A stretch of DNA of 11,309 nt from an uncultured Bacteroidales bacterium (lineage in GTDB: Bacteria > Bacteroidota > Bacteroidia > Bacteroidales > UBA932). Shown here one piece after another: positions 1-8,496 of this stretch. Each line of letters starts with the position of its first letter. The first letter of the stretch is position 1. Position numbers and translations under genes: made by a program. The DNA is taken from the NCBI GenBank assembly GCA_902461985.1, contig CABQAB010000035.1, positions 1-11,309 of the forward strand, read 5' to 3'. The notes beneath the pieces were generated by a model. That model ran no database searches. It saw nothing but the letters and a program-made list of their open reading frames with translations, and had not been told where the DNA came from.

Positions 1-152
1 CGCTTCTGCGAACCCCTTAATCCTCAGTCTGCCGGAGGCAGACAGCTCCTTGAAAGGAGCGCAAGGGACCGTATTCCCTTGGACCCTTGGGTCGCTTGGC
101 TCCGAGTCTATGTGGGCTTGTAGCCCTTGCTCTTCGCTTCTGCGAACCCCTT
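1..152. repeat. Multi-hairpin intergenic repeat element (at least one full 134-bp unit)
   Basis: An identical 18-base sequence, CGCTTCTGCGAACCCCTT, occurs at 1-18 and 135-152, so the period is 134 bp; the left copy touches the window edge and the array may continue outside. Between the copies lie five perfect inverted repeats in a row: 27-33/37-43 (GTCTGCC/GGCAGAC), 45-51/54-60 (GCTCCTT/AAGGAGC), 62-68/75-81 (CAAGGGA/TCCCTTG), 82-86/89-93 (GACCC/GGGTC) and 114-118/122-126 (GGGCT/AGCCC). No T-run follows any of them, so these are not ordinary terminators. The minus strand stays open across it in a reading frame, but the predicted peptide resembles no family I know and is probably spurious. The layout resembles dispersed palindromic intergenic repeats such as REP/BIME elements. 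The family identity is inference. Confidence 0.7.
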
Positions 153-182
153 TGATATTTATCAATACTTACTTTAAATTTG
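151..182 (+). promoter_or_regulatory. Bacteroidota-type promoter for the lipoprotein gene
   Basis: TTTG at 151-154, a 20-nt spacer, then TAAATTTG at 175-182. This matches the TTTG / TAnnTTTG consensus of the primary sigma factor in Bacteroidota at the preferred spacing. Transcription would begin near 188-190, only a few bases before the ATG at 197, so the leader would be very short. The first two T's of the -33 box are the last bases of the 18-bp repeat; the other end of the repeat unit reads TTAA there, so the box forms only at this junction. Confidence 0.75.
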
Positions 183-196
183 CAGAATAAAGACAG

Positions 197-873
197 ATGA
201 ATATGAAAATCAAGAAATTTTTGACGGTTGCCCTTGTGGCTGCAGCGGCTCTGACAGCTTGTGAAAAGAATGTGAATCCCGGCGGAAATGAAAGCGAGAA
301 CGGGAATGAAAATGAGATGGTAACGGAAATGAGGGCGGAGATGAGAATGGTGACAATCCCGGTGGTGATGTCGAAACCGTGCAATATACTGATGTCCTGA
401 CATGGGATATATTCGCGGACGTAGAGGGCCGCGAGCACACTTATTTCGATTTCTCAGACTTGAAAGCATCTGTGTCAGATGCGGTCGTGTCTGATGCGGT
501 GTATGCCGGAAATGTCAAGACTTACCAGAGTACAAGCATTCAGATGCGCTCCAAGTCCGGTGATTCAGGGATTGTGACTACAAAAAGCGGAGGGAAAATA
601 CTCAAATTGTCCTTTGTGTGGAATCCGGGCACCGAAGCTGGAGGACTTGAACGAAAGGTGGAGCTGTGGGGAAAGAATACGGCTTACAATTCTGCCACAG
701 ACTTGTATGAAGAATCCGGGAAAGGCGAACTCCTGGGGACCAATATATTCGATCCCGATAATCTGCAGAGCGAGATAACAGTAACTGGTGACTATGAGTT
801 CTTCGGCATCCGTTCAGCAGACGGTGCCATCTACTTCGACCGCATCGAGATCACCTGGGAAACCACAAAGTGA
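197..873 (+). pseudogene. Secreted lipoprotein, split by a one-base frameshift
   Basis: Two overlapping frames read as one gene. The frame from 197 encodes a lipoprotein signal peptide (basic MKIKK, hydrophobic core, lipobox LTAC with Cys22) and the start of a Gly/Asn/Glu-rich linker, then stops at 398-400. The frame ending at 871-873 continues the same linker composition from 316 (DGNGNEGGDENGD), then enters a domain of about 160 residues. Segments such as SGIVTTKSGGKI and GDYEFFGIRSADGAIYF are typical of a C-terminal module in Bacteroidales surface lipoproteins. Supplying one base near 311-316 would give about 225 residues. The gene has its own promoter and converges on the hydrolase gene 14 bp away. 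The function is unknown; a cell-surface role is likely. The break may be a real mutation, an assembly error or, less likely, programmed slippage. Start 203 is an alternative to 197. Confidence 0.75.
472..501 (+). repeat. 15-bp in-frame tandem duplication in the lipoprotein gene
   Basis: The 15-base units 472-486 and 487-501 differ at two positions and each encode Val-Ser-Asp-Ala-Val. The duplication lies just before the conserved VYAGN stretch of the domain. It preserves the frame and adds five residues. Confidence 0.7.
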
Positions 874-887
874 CGTACCGGTTCTCT

Positions 888-1901
888 TCACTCTCCGTAT
901 AGTTCGTCGAGGGTGAGGGTGGAGACCTCGATGCGCGGATCGAGGACGAGGGCGTCTATTGTGCGGTGGCCGGATTCCATGACATTGGTTCTGATGAAGT
1001 CGTCGATGACGGCAAGATTGACCAGACCTGAGTTCGCTATTTCGTGTTTCGCGCCCTCAAAGCGGTAGATGCCGTATGAATAGCCGTTTTTGCGGCAGAC
1101 GGAAGCGATCTTGTCCGAGCCGTACCAGCCAAGTTTGAAAAACTTAGTCTGGCCGTAATTGACCACGTCGTCCTTAGTGCCGTGCAGAAGCAGCATAGGG
1201 CAGGGCTCGGAGGTGTATTTGAGTGCTCCGTCACGGCTCAGCACCGCTCCGGCGAGCGAAACCACTCCCTTGTAATTGAAGCCCTGCGGAAGGGCTGAGG
1301 CATAACGGCTGCCGTTGCAGATTTCATACTCCGCCTGCAGTGAAGTGATAGCTCCGGCTGATGAACCTACGAGCACTAAGTTGCTGCAGTCTATTCCGAG
1401 TTCCGCGCTGTTCTCAATCATGAAAGCCGTTGCATCGAAAAGGTCTTCTACGGCCATGTGTATGGCCCAGTCAAGATTGTTCACGGTACCGATTCCGATT
1501 TTTCCCTTGCCTTTGAGTCCGAGGCGGTAGTCAATGGCAACCACCCTGTAGCCGGAATCATTCAGCGCACTGAAAAACGGCATGAGCCTGTCTTCGTTTC
1601 TCGCTCCGCCGACAAATCCTCCGCCGAAGACATAGATTAAAGTCGGTTTCCCCTCTGAAACCTGTTCCGGTTCATAAATGTCCAAAAACAGCTGTTCTCC
1701 GTCTTTTTCGGCGAACAGATATGTCCCGTCAGGCGCGTAACCTTCCGGCACGGGCCTCTCTCGCATATTTGAGGTAATGGAAACAGCAGTTTCCGTTCTG
1801 TTCTGAGCCTTGGCAGAGTCTCCCGTGCCTGCCCCGCAGGAAGTGCCGAGCAGCAGCCATAGACCGGCCGCTGCCATGATTCCGGTTCTTGACGCCTTCA
1901 T
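888..1901 (-). CDS. Lipoprotein alpha/beta-hydrolase (esterase-like)
   Basis: This 337-residue protein has a lipoprotein-type signal peptide (hydrophobic residues 8-20, Cys22 in LGTSC, a looser lipobox of the kind seen in Bacteroidota), so it probably acts in the periplasm or on the outer membrane. The rest is an alpha/beta-hydrolase fold. A GGGF motif at 93-96 would form the oxyanion hole; GSSAG at 179-183 gives nucleophile Ser181; HGTKDD at 240-245 gives the acid (Asp244 or Asp245); and His286 in GAKHE completes the triad. This arrangement fits the BD-FAE/esterase-lipase group that removes acyl groups from sugars or other esters, but the substrate cannot be read from sequence. The start lies 50 nt after the clpC stop on the same strand with no promoter motif between, so it is probably the second gene of a clpC transcript. 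The C-terminus extends about 40 residues past the catalytic His. Confidence 0.85.
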   Translation of the reverse strand: MKASRTGIMAAAGLWLLLGTSCGAGTGDSAKAQNRTETAVSITSNMRERPVPEGYAPDGTYLFAEKDGEQLFLDIYEPEQVSEGKPTLIYVFGGGFVGGARNEDRLMPFFSALNDSGYRVVAIDYRLGLKGKGKIGIGTVNNLDWAIHMAVEDLFDATAFMIENSAELGIDCSNLVLVGSSAGAITSLQAEYEICNGSRYASALPQGFNYKGVVSLAGAVLSRDGALKYTSEPCPMLLLHGTKDDVVNYGQTKFFKLGWYGSDKIASVCRKNGYSYGIYRFEGAKHEIANSGLVNLAVIDDFIRTNVMESGHRTIDALVLDPRIEVSTLTLDELYGE

Positions 1902-1951
1902 ATTCGTTGTTTTTTTCAGTTGTTCCGGGACTGAATCCGTTTTTTGACAGA

Positions 1952-4294
1952 CTAATCCTTTTCAGGACTTGTTTCGCTGACAAACGGTTCCCCATCCCTG
2001 ACGTCCACTTTCAAATTCAGTGCCGTGTCATTGACATGGTGCTTTATCACATAGGAAGAGATAGGATCTTCAACCAGTCTCTGGATAGTGCGCCGGAGAG
2101 GTCTCGCTCCATATTCCGGATCGAAACCGTCTTTGGCGACAGCCTTTTTCAGGGCAGGGGAGAAACTGAGTTTCCATCCGTTCACGGCGACTCTCTTTTT
2201 CAATTTCTCCAGTTCTATGTCCACTATTTCCTTCACATCCTTTTCGGACAGACTGTTGAAGAACACGATTTCGTCGATTCTGTTGAGGAATTCTGGCGGA
2301 AAAGTCTTGTGCAAAGCCTTGTCAATCACTTTTCTGCGTTTTTCTTCCACATTGTTTCCGGCAGTCTTGAAACCGATTCCGGCACCATACTCGGCGGCAT
2401 CCCGTGTCCCGGCGTTGGATGTCATGACGAGTATCGTGTTGCGGAAGTCCACAGTCTTGCCGTCGCTGTCCGTCAGCCTGCCGTCGTCCATCACCTGGAG
2501 CAACAGGCTGTAGACGTCCGGATGGGCTTTCTCGATTTCATCCAAAAGCACGACTGAATATGGACTGCGCCTGACTTTCTCGCTCAGCTGCCCTCCTTCT
2601 CCGTAGCCCACATATCCCGGAGGTGCGCCGATGAGCCTGGACACATTGAACTTTTCCGTGTATTCGCTCATGTCAATCCGCACCATATTGTCGGCCGAGT
2701 CGAAAAGATACTCGGCAATGGTCTTGGCAAGTTCGGTCTTGCCCACTCCTGTAGGCCCTAAAAACAGGAAGGTCCCGATTGGACGCAACGGGTCCTTGAT
2801 GCCTGCCCTGTTCCTCTGTATCGCTCTCACGACGCAGTCCACTGCCGCATCCTGACCTATGATCCTGCTTCTTAGCCTTTGTGACATGCGCAGGATTTTC
2901 TCTCTTTCGGACTTAGCGATGCTTCTGGCCGGAATGCCTGTCATCCCGGAAATGACCTTGGCGACGTCGTCACTTTTCACTGTCTTCACCCTGCCGTGCA
3001 GCCTGACCATGGAACCGGCTTCATCCATGACATCCAAGGCCTTGTCAGGCAGACATTTGTCGCTTATATAGCGTTCGGACATGGCTACGCATGAAACGAT
3101 AGCCTCTGCGTCATATCTGACTCCGTGGTGCTGCTCATAGAAAGGTTTCATTCTGAGGAGAATCGCCTCGGTCTGGGCAGCTGTGGTAGGGTTCACGAGC
3201 ACTTTCTGGAAGCGTCGTTCGAGTGCTCCGTCCTTTTCTATGACCTTGCGGAATTCTTCCAAGGTGGTGGCTCCTATGCACTGGAATTCGCCTCTTGCCA
3301 ATGCCGGCTTCAGGATATTCGCCGCATCAAGGCTTCCTGAAGCGCCTCCGGCTCCGACCACGGTGTGGATTTCGTCAATGAACAGGATGATGTCCGGCCT
3401 GTTCCTGACTTCCTCTAAAATCTGTTTCATCCTTTTCTCGAAGTCTCCCCTGTAGCGGGTCCCGGCAACGATAGAGGCAATGTCCAGCGATACTATCTTC
3501 TTGTCTTTAAGGGGTTCCGGCACCTCTCCCGAGGCAATGAGAATTGCCAGTCCTTCCACGATTGCGGATTTGCCGACGCCGGGTTCGCCTATGAGAATGG
3601 CGTTGTTCTTTTTCCTCTTGCCCAAGATTTCCGTGACGCGGATGATCTCATTCTCCCTGCCGACTACCGGGTCCAGTCTGCCCTCTGATGCGGCCTGCGT
3701 GAGGTCATATCCGAACTGGAACAGCGGACTCTGCTCCCTTGCTGCATCCGGGCCTGCCTTTTCAGTCCTCTCGGCTGCTCTTCCCCCGTCAGACTTTTCC
3801 TCCTCCCCGATACCTTCATTCATCGCCCTTTCACTGTCCTCATCTCCTTCTCTCAGCACACCTAAATTGAGAAAATCGACCACTAATCTCCGGTGGTCGA
3901 TGCCGTGTTCCCTGAGATACTCAGTTCCGTTGCAGGGGATTCTCGTCAATGACAGCAGCAGGTGCTGGGGCATCATGCTGCGGCTTCCCGTCACGCTCGA
4001 CTCGAGATATGACATGCTCATAAGGTTCGAACTCTCCCGGTCCAGGTTTATCTTCCCGATTTCAGAATATGGAATCTGTTCCTCCCTGAATATGCGTGAG
4101 TCGATATACTCCTTCATTTCAGAAAGATCGATGCCGCTGAATTTCAGATGCAGTATGGCGTAGTTCTCCCCATGTCTTATCATTCCGAGATAGAAGTGGT
4201 CCGGCCTTATTCTGTCGTAGCCTGTGCGTAATGCCTCCTCTCTTGCGTAATTGGCGATTGACTGGAAGTCGTCGGATATATTGGGTCTTATCAT
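1952..4294 (-). CDS. clpC: Clp-family AAA+ unfoldase ClpC (short form lacking the middle domain)
   Basis: This is a two-ring-domain AAA+ unfoldase that threads proteins into the ClpP protease. Residues 1-145 form a divergent Clp N-domain, followed by an acidic linker (146-190). ATPase domain 1 has Walker A GEPGVGKS (236-243), Walker B ILFIDE (303-308), pore loop TRYRG (279-283) and arginine fingers in LERRF. ATPase domain 2 has Walker A GPTGVGKT (513-520), Walker B VVLLDE (581-586), pore loop GYVG (560-563) and sensor 2 in GARPLRR. The loop IGF (640-642) is the ClpP-docking motif, which separates it from ClpB. At 780 residues it is shorter than typical ClpC (about 810-850). The coiled-coil middle domain expected after DEAGSMVRL is missing and replaced by a few residues, a layout like ClpA. 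ClpA-like naming is the main alternative. The start is supported by the N-domain alignment and the promoter upstream. Confidence 0.93.
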   Translation of the reverse strand: MIRPNISDDFQSIANYAREEALRTGYDRIRPDHFYLGMIRHGENYAILHLKFSGIDLSEMKEYIDSRIFREEQIPYSEIGKINLDRESSNLMSMSYLESSVTGSRSMMPQHLLLSLTRIPCNGTEYLREHGIDHRRLVVDFLNLGVLREGDEDSERAMNEGIGEEEKSDGGRAAERTEKAGPDAAREQSPLFQFGYDLTQAASEGRLDPVVGRENEIIRVTEILGKRKKNNAILIGEPGVGKSAIVEGLAILIASGEVPEPLKDKKIVSLDIASIVAGTRYRGDFEKRMKQILEEVRNRPDIILFIDEIHTVVGAGGASGSLDAANILKPALARGEFQCIGATTLEEFRKVIEKDGALERRFQKVLVNPTTAAQTEAILLRMKPFYEQHHGVRYDAEAIVSCVAMSERYISDKCLPDKALDVMDEAGSMVRLHGRVKTVKSDDVAKVISGMTGIPARSIAKSEREKILRMSQRLRSRIIGQDAAVDCVVRAIQRNRAGIKDPLRPIGTFLFLGPTGVGKTELAKTIAEYLFDSADNMVRIDMSEYTEKFNVSRLIGAPPGYVGYGEGGQLSEKVRRSPYSVVLLDEIEKAHPDVYSLLLQVMDDGRLTDSDGKTVDFRNTILVMTSNAGTRDAAEYGAGIGFKTAGNNVEEKRRKVIDKALHKTFPPEFLNRIDEIVFFNSLSEKDVKEIVDIELEKLKKRVAVNGWKLSFSPALKKAVAKDGFDPEYGARPLRRTIQRLVEDPISSYVIKHHVNDTALNLKVDVRDGEPFVSETSPEKD

Positions 4295-4334
4295 TGTCGT
4301 AATTGTTTATATCGGGCTTTGTGCCGGCCCTTTC

Positions 4335-4366
4335 TTTGCAAAATTAAGTAAATATGCGTATATTTG
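4335..4366 (+). promoter_or_regulatory. Predicted gyrA promoter
   Basis: TTTG at 4335-4338, a 20-nt spacer and TATATTTG at 4359-4366 match the TTTG / TAnnTTTG consensus exactly. The start of transcription would fall near 4373, leaving a leader of about 90 nt before the gyrA ATG at 4463. The leader has a small CTTCC/GGAAG inverted repeat at 4418-4422/4429-4433. Confidence 0.75.
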
Positions 4367-4370
4367 CAAG
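4339..4370 (-). promoter_or_regulatory. Predicted clpC promoter
   Basis: Read on the minus strand, CTTG (4370-4367), a 20-nt spacer and TAATTTTG (4346-4339) match the Bacteroidota consensus, with one mismatch in the -33 box. The start of transcription would fall near 4332, giving a leader of about 38 nt. It lies over the gyrA promoter on the opposite strand. Confidence 0.6.
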
Positions 4371-4462
4371 ATATGTCGGGTTGCTCTCTGCGGCGTCTTG
4401 AATATGGCTCCAGAGGCCTTCCGTACATGGAAGAAAGGAATTTAAATAGAGATTAGAAGATA

Positions 4463-7036
4463 ATGGAAAACAACGAAGAACAGTTTACCGGAAGAATAGA
4501 ACAGGTGGACATCGAGCAGGAAATGAGGAGTGCCTACATCGACTATTCGATGTCAGTCATTGTCTCCCGTGCTCTTCCGGACGTAAGGGACGGTCTTAAG
4601 CCGGTGCACAGGCGTGTGCTTTTCGGAATGGAGGGATTGGGTCTTTCCTATTCCGGCCAGACCAAGAAATCAGCGAGAATAGTAGGTGAGGTGCTCGGAA
4701 AGTTCCATCCTCACGGAGATGCCAGTGTCTATGATGCCATGGCGCGTCTCGCCCAGTGGTGGAGTGTCCGTTATCCTCTCGTTTTCGGACAGGGTAACTT
4801 CGGTTCGATGGACGGCGACCCGGTTGCAGCCATGCGTTACACCGAAGCGAAACTTGAAAAGATTTCAGAAGACATTCTCGGCGATCTTGAAAAGGACACC
4901 GTCGATATGCAGAACAACTTCGACGATTCCCTCAAGGAGCCGACCGTCCTGCCTACGAAGCTCCCGCTCGTGCTTTTGAACGGTTCTGCCGGTATCGCCG
5001 TGGGTATGGCCACGAATATGGCTCCGCACAATCTTTCAGAATGTTGTGACGGTATCTGCGCCTATATCGACAATCCGGAGATTACCACGGAGGAACTCAT
5101 GCACTATATCAAGGGTCCGGATTTCCCTACCGGCGGTATAATCATGGGCCGTCAGGGCATCAAAGATGCGTTCGAGACGGGGCAGGGAAGGATAGTGATA
5201 AGATCCAAGACGGAAATTGAGGTCAGCGAAAGCGGCAGGGAAACCATTGTGGTGACGGAAATCCCGTATATGGTGAACAAACGCGAACTGATCGAGAAAA
5301 TCGCGGAACTTGTGGAGACCAAGAAGGTCGACGGCATTTCCTATGTGAACGACGAGACGACCAGGAAGGGTGTGAGAATCATCATACGTTTGAAAATGGG
5401 GGCGAATGCCAATGTGGTGCTCAACAACCTTTTCAAATATTCCCCTCTCCAGTCCAGTTTCTCGGTAAACAATGTGGCTCTTGTCAAAGGCCGGCCATAT
5501 ACGCTGAATCTCAAGGACCTCATCCGCAACTTCGTGGATTTCAGGCATGAGGTGATTATACGCAGGACCAGGTTCGACCTCAAGAAGGCCCAGGCCAGGG
5601 CACATATCCTCGAAGGCCTTCTCAAGGCTCTTGACGTGATTGACGAAATCATCGCCATTATCAAGGCTTCCGAGAATGTGGATGCCGCAAAACAGGCTTT
5701 GTGCGAGAAGTTCGGATTTTCCGAGATACAGGCCTCTTCCATTGTGGAAATGCGTCTGAGGCAGCTTTCACATCTGGAAAGCGCGAAACTCCAGGCCGAG
5801 TACGACGAACTCATGAAGTTCATAAAATACTGCAACGACGTGCTTGGAAGCGTCGAGATGCAGATGGGTATCATCAAGGACGAGACTCTGCAGATGAAGG
5901 AGAAATATGGTGATGCAAGGCGTACCGAAATCACCATGTCAGCGGAAGAGTTCAATCCTGAAGACTTCTATCCTGATGAGGACGTCGTGGTTACGATTTC
6001 CCATCTCGGATATATAAAGAGAACCGCGCTCACCGAGTACAGGACCCAGGCCCGCGGCGGTGTCGGAATGAAGGGCGCGTCAAAGAGGGACGAGGACTTC
6101 ATAGAGCACATCTACGTGGCTAATATGCACAGCACGCTCCTTCTCTTTACGGAAAGTGCCAAATGCTTCTGGCTCAAGGTCTACGAGATTCCTGAAGGGT
6201 CCCGCGCATCCAAGGGCAGAGCGATTCAGAACATACTCAACCTCACTCAGGAAGACCGCATCAAGGCATATCTCAATGTCCGCAACCTTAAGGACGAGGA
6301 ATATGTAAACAACAACTATGTTGTGCTCTGCACTAAGAACGGCATTATCAAAAAGACCACTCTGGAGGCATATTCAAGACCGCGTGCCAACGGTGTCATC
6401 GCCCTTACCATCAAGGAGGGGGACGAGCTGCTTGACGTGGCATTGACCAGCGGAAGCAGTGAAGTCTTCATTGCAGGCAGACAGGGCCGTTGCGTGAGGT
6501 TTGACGAGGCGGGAGTCCGTCCTATGGGCAGGACTGCAGCCGGAGTCAAGGCAATCAACCTGGATGACGAAAGCAACGAGGTCGTAGGCATGCTCAGCTA
6601 TGAGCCTTCAGCCGAGGACGCTGCTGCTCACAATATCCTGGTGGTCAGCGAAAACGGCTACGGCAAACGTTCCGATTTCGATGAATACCGCAAGACCAGC
6701 CGCGGCGGCAAAGGTGTCAAGACAATCAACATCACGGACAAGACGGGCGAACTAATTGCCATCAAGAACGTGACTGACAATGATGACCTTATGATTATCA
6801 CCCGCTCGGGCCTCACTATCCGCATGGCTGTTTCGGACATACGTGTCGCAGGCAGGGCTACTCAGGGCGTGCGTCTTATCAACATCAAGGAGGGCGACTC
6901 CATTGCTGCGGTTTCCGTCGTGGCGAAGAGTGATGAGGAAGAGACGGAGGCTCCTGTTGAACAGCCTGATACAGAACAGTCTGCAGAAGGCGGGCAGCCG
7001 GTGGCAGATAATTTGCAGAATGAGAATCGGTTTTAA
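4463..7036 (+). CDS. gyrA: DNA gyrase subunit A
   Basis: This 857-residue protein is the DNA-cutting subunit of gyrase, which with GyrB introduces negative supercoils using ATP. The breakage-reunion domain occupies about 1-500: [17 protein letters not shown] (35-51), the quinolone-pocket stretch [10 protein letters not shown] (82-91) and the active-site Tyr126 in AAMRYTE. The C-terminal beta-pinwheel (about 505-820) carries a GyrA box, QARGGVG (529-535), which marks it as GyrA rather than ParC, and a related RGGKG (747-751) in a later blade. An acidic tail follows from 823. At the position of E. coli Ser83 there is Ala87; the Asp87 equivalent, Asp91, is kept. The start fits family N-termini. 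No strong Shine-Dalgarno sequence is seen. The TPR gene follows after 51 nt and probably shares its transcript. Confidence 0.97.
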   Translation: MENNEEQFTGRIEQVDIEQEMRSAYIDYSMSVIVSRALPDVRDGLKPVHRRVLFGMEGLGLSYSGQTKKSARIVGEVLGKFHPHGDASVYDAMARLAQWWSVRYPLVFGQGNFGSMDGDPVAAMRYTEAKLEKISEDILGDLEKDTVDMQNNFDDSLKEPTVLPTKLPLVLLNGSAGIAVGMATNMAPHNLSECCDGICAYIDNPEITTEELMHYIKGPDFPTGGIIMGRQGIKDAFETGQGRIVIRSKTEIEVSESGRETIVVTEIPYMVNKRELIEKIAELVETKKVDGISYVNDETTRKGVRIIIRLKMGANANVVLNNLFKYSPLQSSFSVNNVALVKGRPYTLNLKDLIRNFVDFRHEVIIRRTRFDLKKAQARAHILEGLLKALDVIDEIIAIIKASENVDAAKQALCEKFGFSEIQASSIVEMRLRQLSHLESAKLQAEYDELMKFIKYCNDVLGSVEMQMGIIKDETLQMKEKYGDARRTEITMSAEEFNPEDFYPDEDVVVTISHLGYIKRTALTEYRTQARGGVGMKGASKRDEDFIEHIYVANMHSTLLLFTESAKCFWLKVYEIPEGSRASKGRAIQNILNLTQEDRIKAYLNVRNLKDEEYVNNNYVVLCTKNGIIKKTTLEAYSRPRANGVIALTIKEGDELLDVALTSGSSEVFIAGRQGRCVRFDEAGVRPMGRTAAGVKAINLDDESNEVVGMLSYEPSAEDAAAHNILVVSENGYGKRSDFDEYRKTSRGGKGVKTINITDKTGELIAIKNVTDNDDLMIITRSGLTIRMAVSDIRVAGRATQGVRLINIKEGDSIAAVSVVAKSDEEETEAPVEQPDTEQSAEGGQPVADNLQNENRF

Positions 7037-7087
7037 AAATTTCAAAACAGATTCTGAATAATGGTTTGACAAAATAAACAATTTGTT

Positions 7088-8482
7088 ATGAAAAAGATTT
7101 TATCCGCACTATCGGTGCTTGTTTGCTTCACTGGTATTGCATCTGCTCAGCAGAAAAGTCCGGAAGCTTTGAAAACCGCCATCAGCAAGGCTGAGGCTGC
7201 GGCCGAGAATCCGAAGAAGGCTGCCAGTCCGGCAACTTGGATCAAAATCGGCAAGTCTTATATGGATGCCTACAATGCTCCTTCAGGACAGCTGTGGATC
7301 GGTGCCACCAAGAATGAAATCCAGCTTCTCAATGCAGGAGAGGCTCCGCGTTCCACTGAGAATGTGCTTTTGGGAGGCACCCAGTACGAGAAGCAGGTCT
7401 ATTCCGACAAGGAACTCTATTTCAACCCGCAGGGCCAGCTGATGATTATAAATGTCACTAAGCCTGTGGTCGCCGATGCTCTCGGTTCCGCCCTCGACGC
7501 CTATGCCAAGGCCGGAGAGACTGACGTGAAGAAGTCAAAGACAAAAGAGATTTCCGCAGCCATCAAGGACATCGCAGGCAAATATCTCAACGAAGGTCTG
7601 AACCAGTACACCTTCAGCCGTTTCGACCTTTCAAGCGAGATGTTCGCGAAAGCTGCCGCTGCTTCGGAAACCGCTCCTCTTTCAGAACTGGACACCGTGG
7701 CTCTCTACAATGCCGGTTTCACTGCCTGGATGGATGCGACCAACTTGTCCTCTTCAGATTCCCTCGCAGCAGTGGCTCAATACACGAGGGCTGCAGGCTT
7801 CTTCGAGAAATGTCTTGCCAACGATTATTGCTATGAGGACGGTGAGGTGTATGCCAAACTTCATGACATTTATTCGAAGACCGGACGCAAGGACGAGGCT
7901 AAGGCTGTCATAGAGGAAGGTTTCAGCAAATATCCTCAGAGCCAGAGCATCCTGATTTCCCTCATCAACTTTTACATAGAGAATAAGGAGGACCCTGAGA
8001 AACTTTTTGCACTTCTCGATGTCGCAATCCAGAATGAACCGAACAACGCATCTCTCTATTATGTCAAGGGCAACATCTACAATGAGTTGGCTGACAAGAC
8101 AGAGGATGAGACGGCGAAGGCTGAACTCAAGGCCAAGGCCAAGGAAGCGTATTACAAATGCGCCGAAATCAACCCTGAGTATGAATTCGGCTATATCGGT
8201 TGTGGAGTGATGCTTTACAATGATGCCGTCGCAGTCTCGGAAAAAGCTTCCAATGAATATGACGACAGGAAATACGAGGCTCTCGTAAAGGAATTCGAGC
8301 AGTACCTCAAGGACGCTATCGAGCCGTTTGAGAAAGCCTATGAGGTTACCAAGTCAGATGACATCAAGAACAGCGTCGCTCTGTATCTGAAGAATATCTA
8401 CTACCGTTTCAGCAGCCAGAGTGACGAATACCTCGCAAATTACAAGAAATACGACGAAATCGTCAAAGCCAGTCAGGAGTAG
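7088..8482 (+). CDS. Exported tetratricopeptide-repeat (TPR) protein
   Basis: This is a 464-residue protein with a classical signal peptide: MKK, a hydrophobic core, and a likely cut after Ala20 in ASA-QQ. There is no lipobox Cys at the cut, so it is probably soluble in the periplasm. The mature part is nearly all helical. TPR-like helix pairs are visible around 203-245, 254-283 (AKLHDIYSKTGRKDEAKAVIEEGF), 286-320 and 322-362 (NASLYYVKGNIYNELAD, then AYYKCAEINPEYEFGY), with a further helical region to 460. An N-terminal segment (80-125) without TPR features precedes them. Such repeats bind other proteins; the partner is unknown. From memory, a TPR gene after gyrA is also seen in other Bacteroidales, which would suggest conserved co-expression; the functional link is not established. 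It ends at the terminator at 8538-8575. Confidence 0.9.
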   Translation: MKKILSALSVLVCFTGIASAQQKSPEALKTAISKAEAAAENPKKAASPATWIKIGKSYMDAYNAPSGQLWIGATKNEIQLLNAGEAPRSTENVLLGGTQYEKQVYSDKELYFNPQGQLMIINVTKPVVADALGSALDAYAKAGETDVKKSKTKEISAAIKDIAGKYLNEGLNQYTFSRFDLSSEMFAKAAAASETAPLSELDTVALYNAGFTAWMDATNLSSSDSLAAVAQYTRAAGFFEKCLANDYCYEDGEVYAKLHDIYSKTGRKDEAKAVIEEGFSKYPQSQSILISLINFYIENKEDPEKLFALLDVAIQNEPNNASLYYVKGNIYNELADKTEDETAKAELKAKAKEAYYKCAEINPEYEFGYIGCGVMLYNDAVAVSEKASNEYDDRKYEALVKEFEQYLKDAIEPFEKAYEVTKSDDIKNSVALYLKNIYYRFSSQSDEYLANYKKYDEIVKASQE

Positions 8483-8496
8483 TCCTGTCTGGCGGA

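Noticed and set aside
17-469. Minus-strand open frame of 150 codons across the repeat element and the start of the lipoprotein gene
   Set aside because: It runs over hairpin repeats and antisense to a clear signal peptide; its low-complexity residues resemble no protein family and it has no promoter.
4404-4445. 13-codon open frame in the gyrA leader (ATG at 4404, stop at 4443-4445), a possible leader peptide
   Set aside because: No ribosome binding site, no run of regulatory codons and no alternative hairpins that would support attenuation; short frames like this arise by chance.
5036-5605. Minus-strand open frame of 189 codons within gyrA
   Set aside because: It is a shadow of the well-conserved gyrA frame and has no signal, motif or promoter of its own.
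7037-7087. Possible separate promoter for the TPR gene in the 51-nt gap after gyrA
   Set aside because: The gap is AT-rich and contains TTTG, but no TAnnTTTG box lies at the right spacing, so co-transcription with gyrA is the simpler reading.
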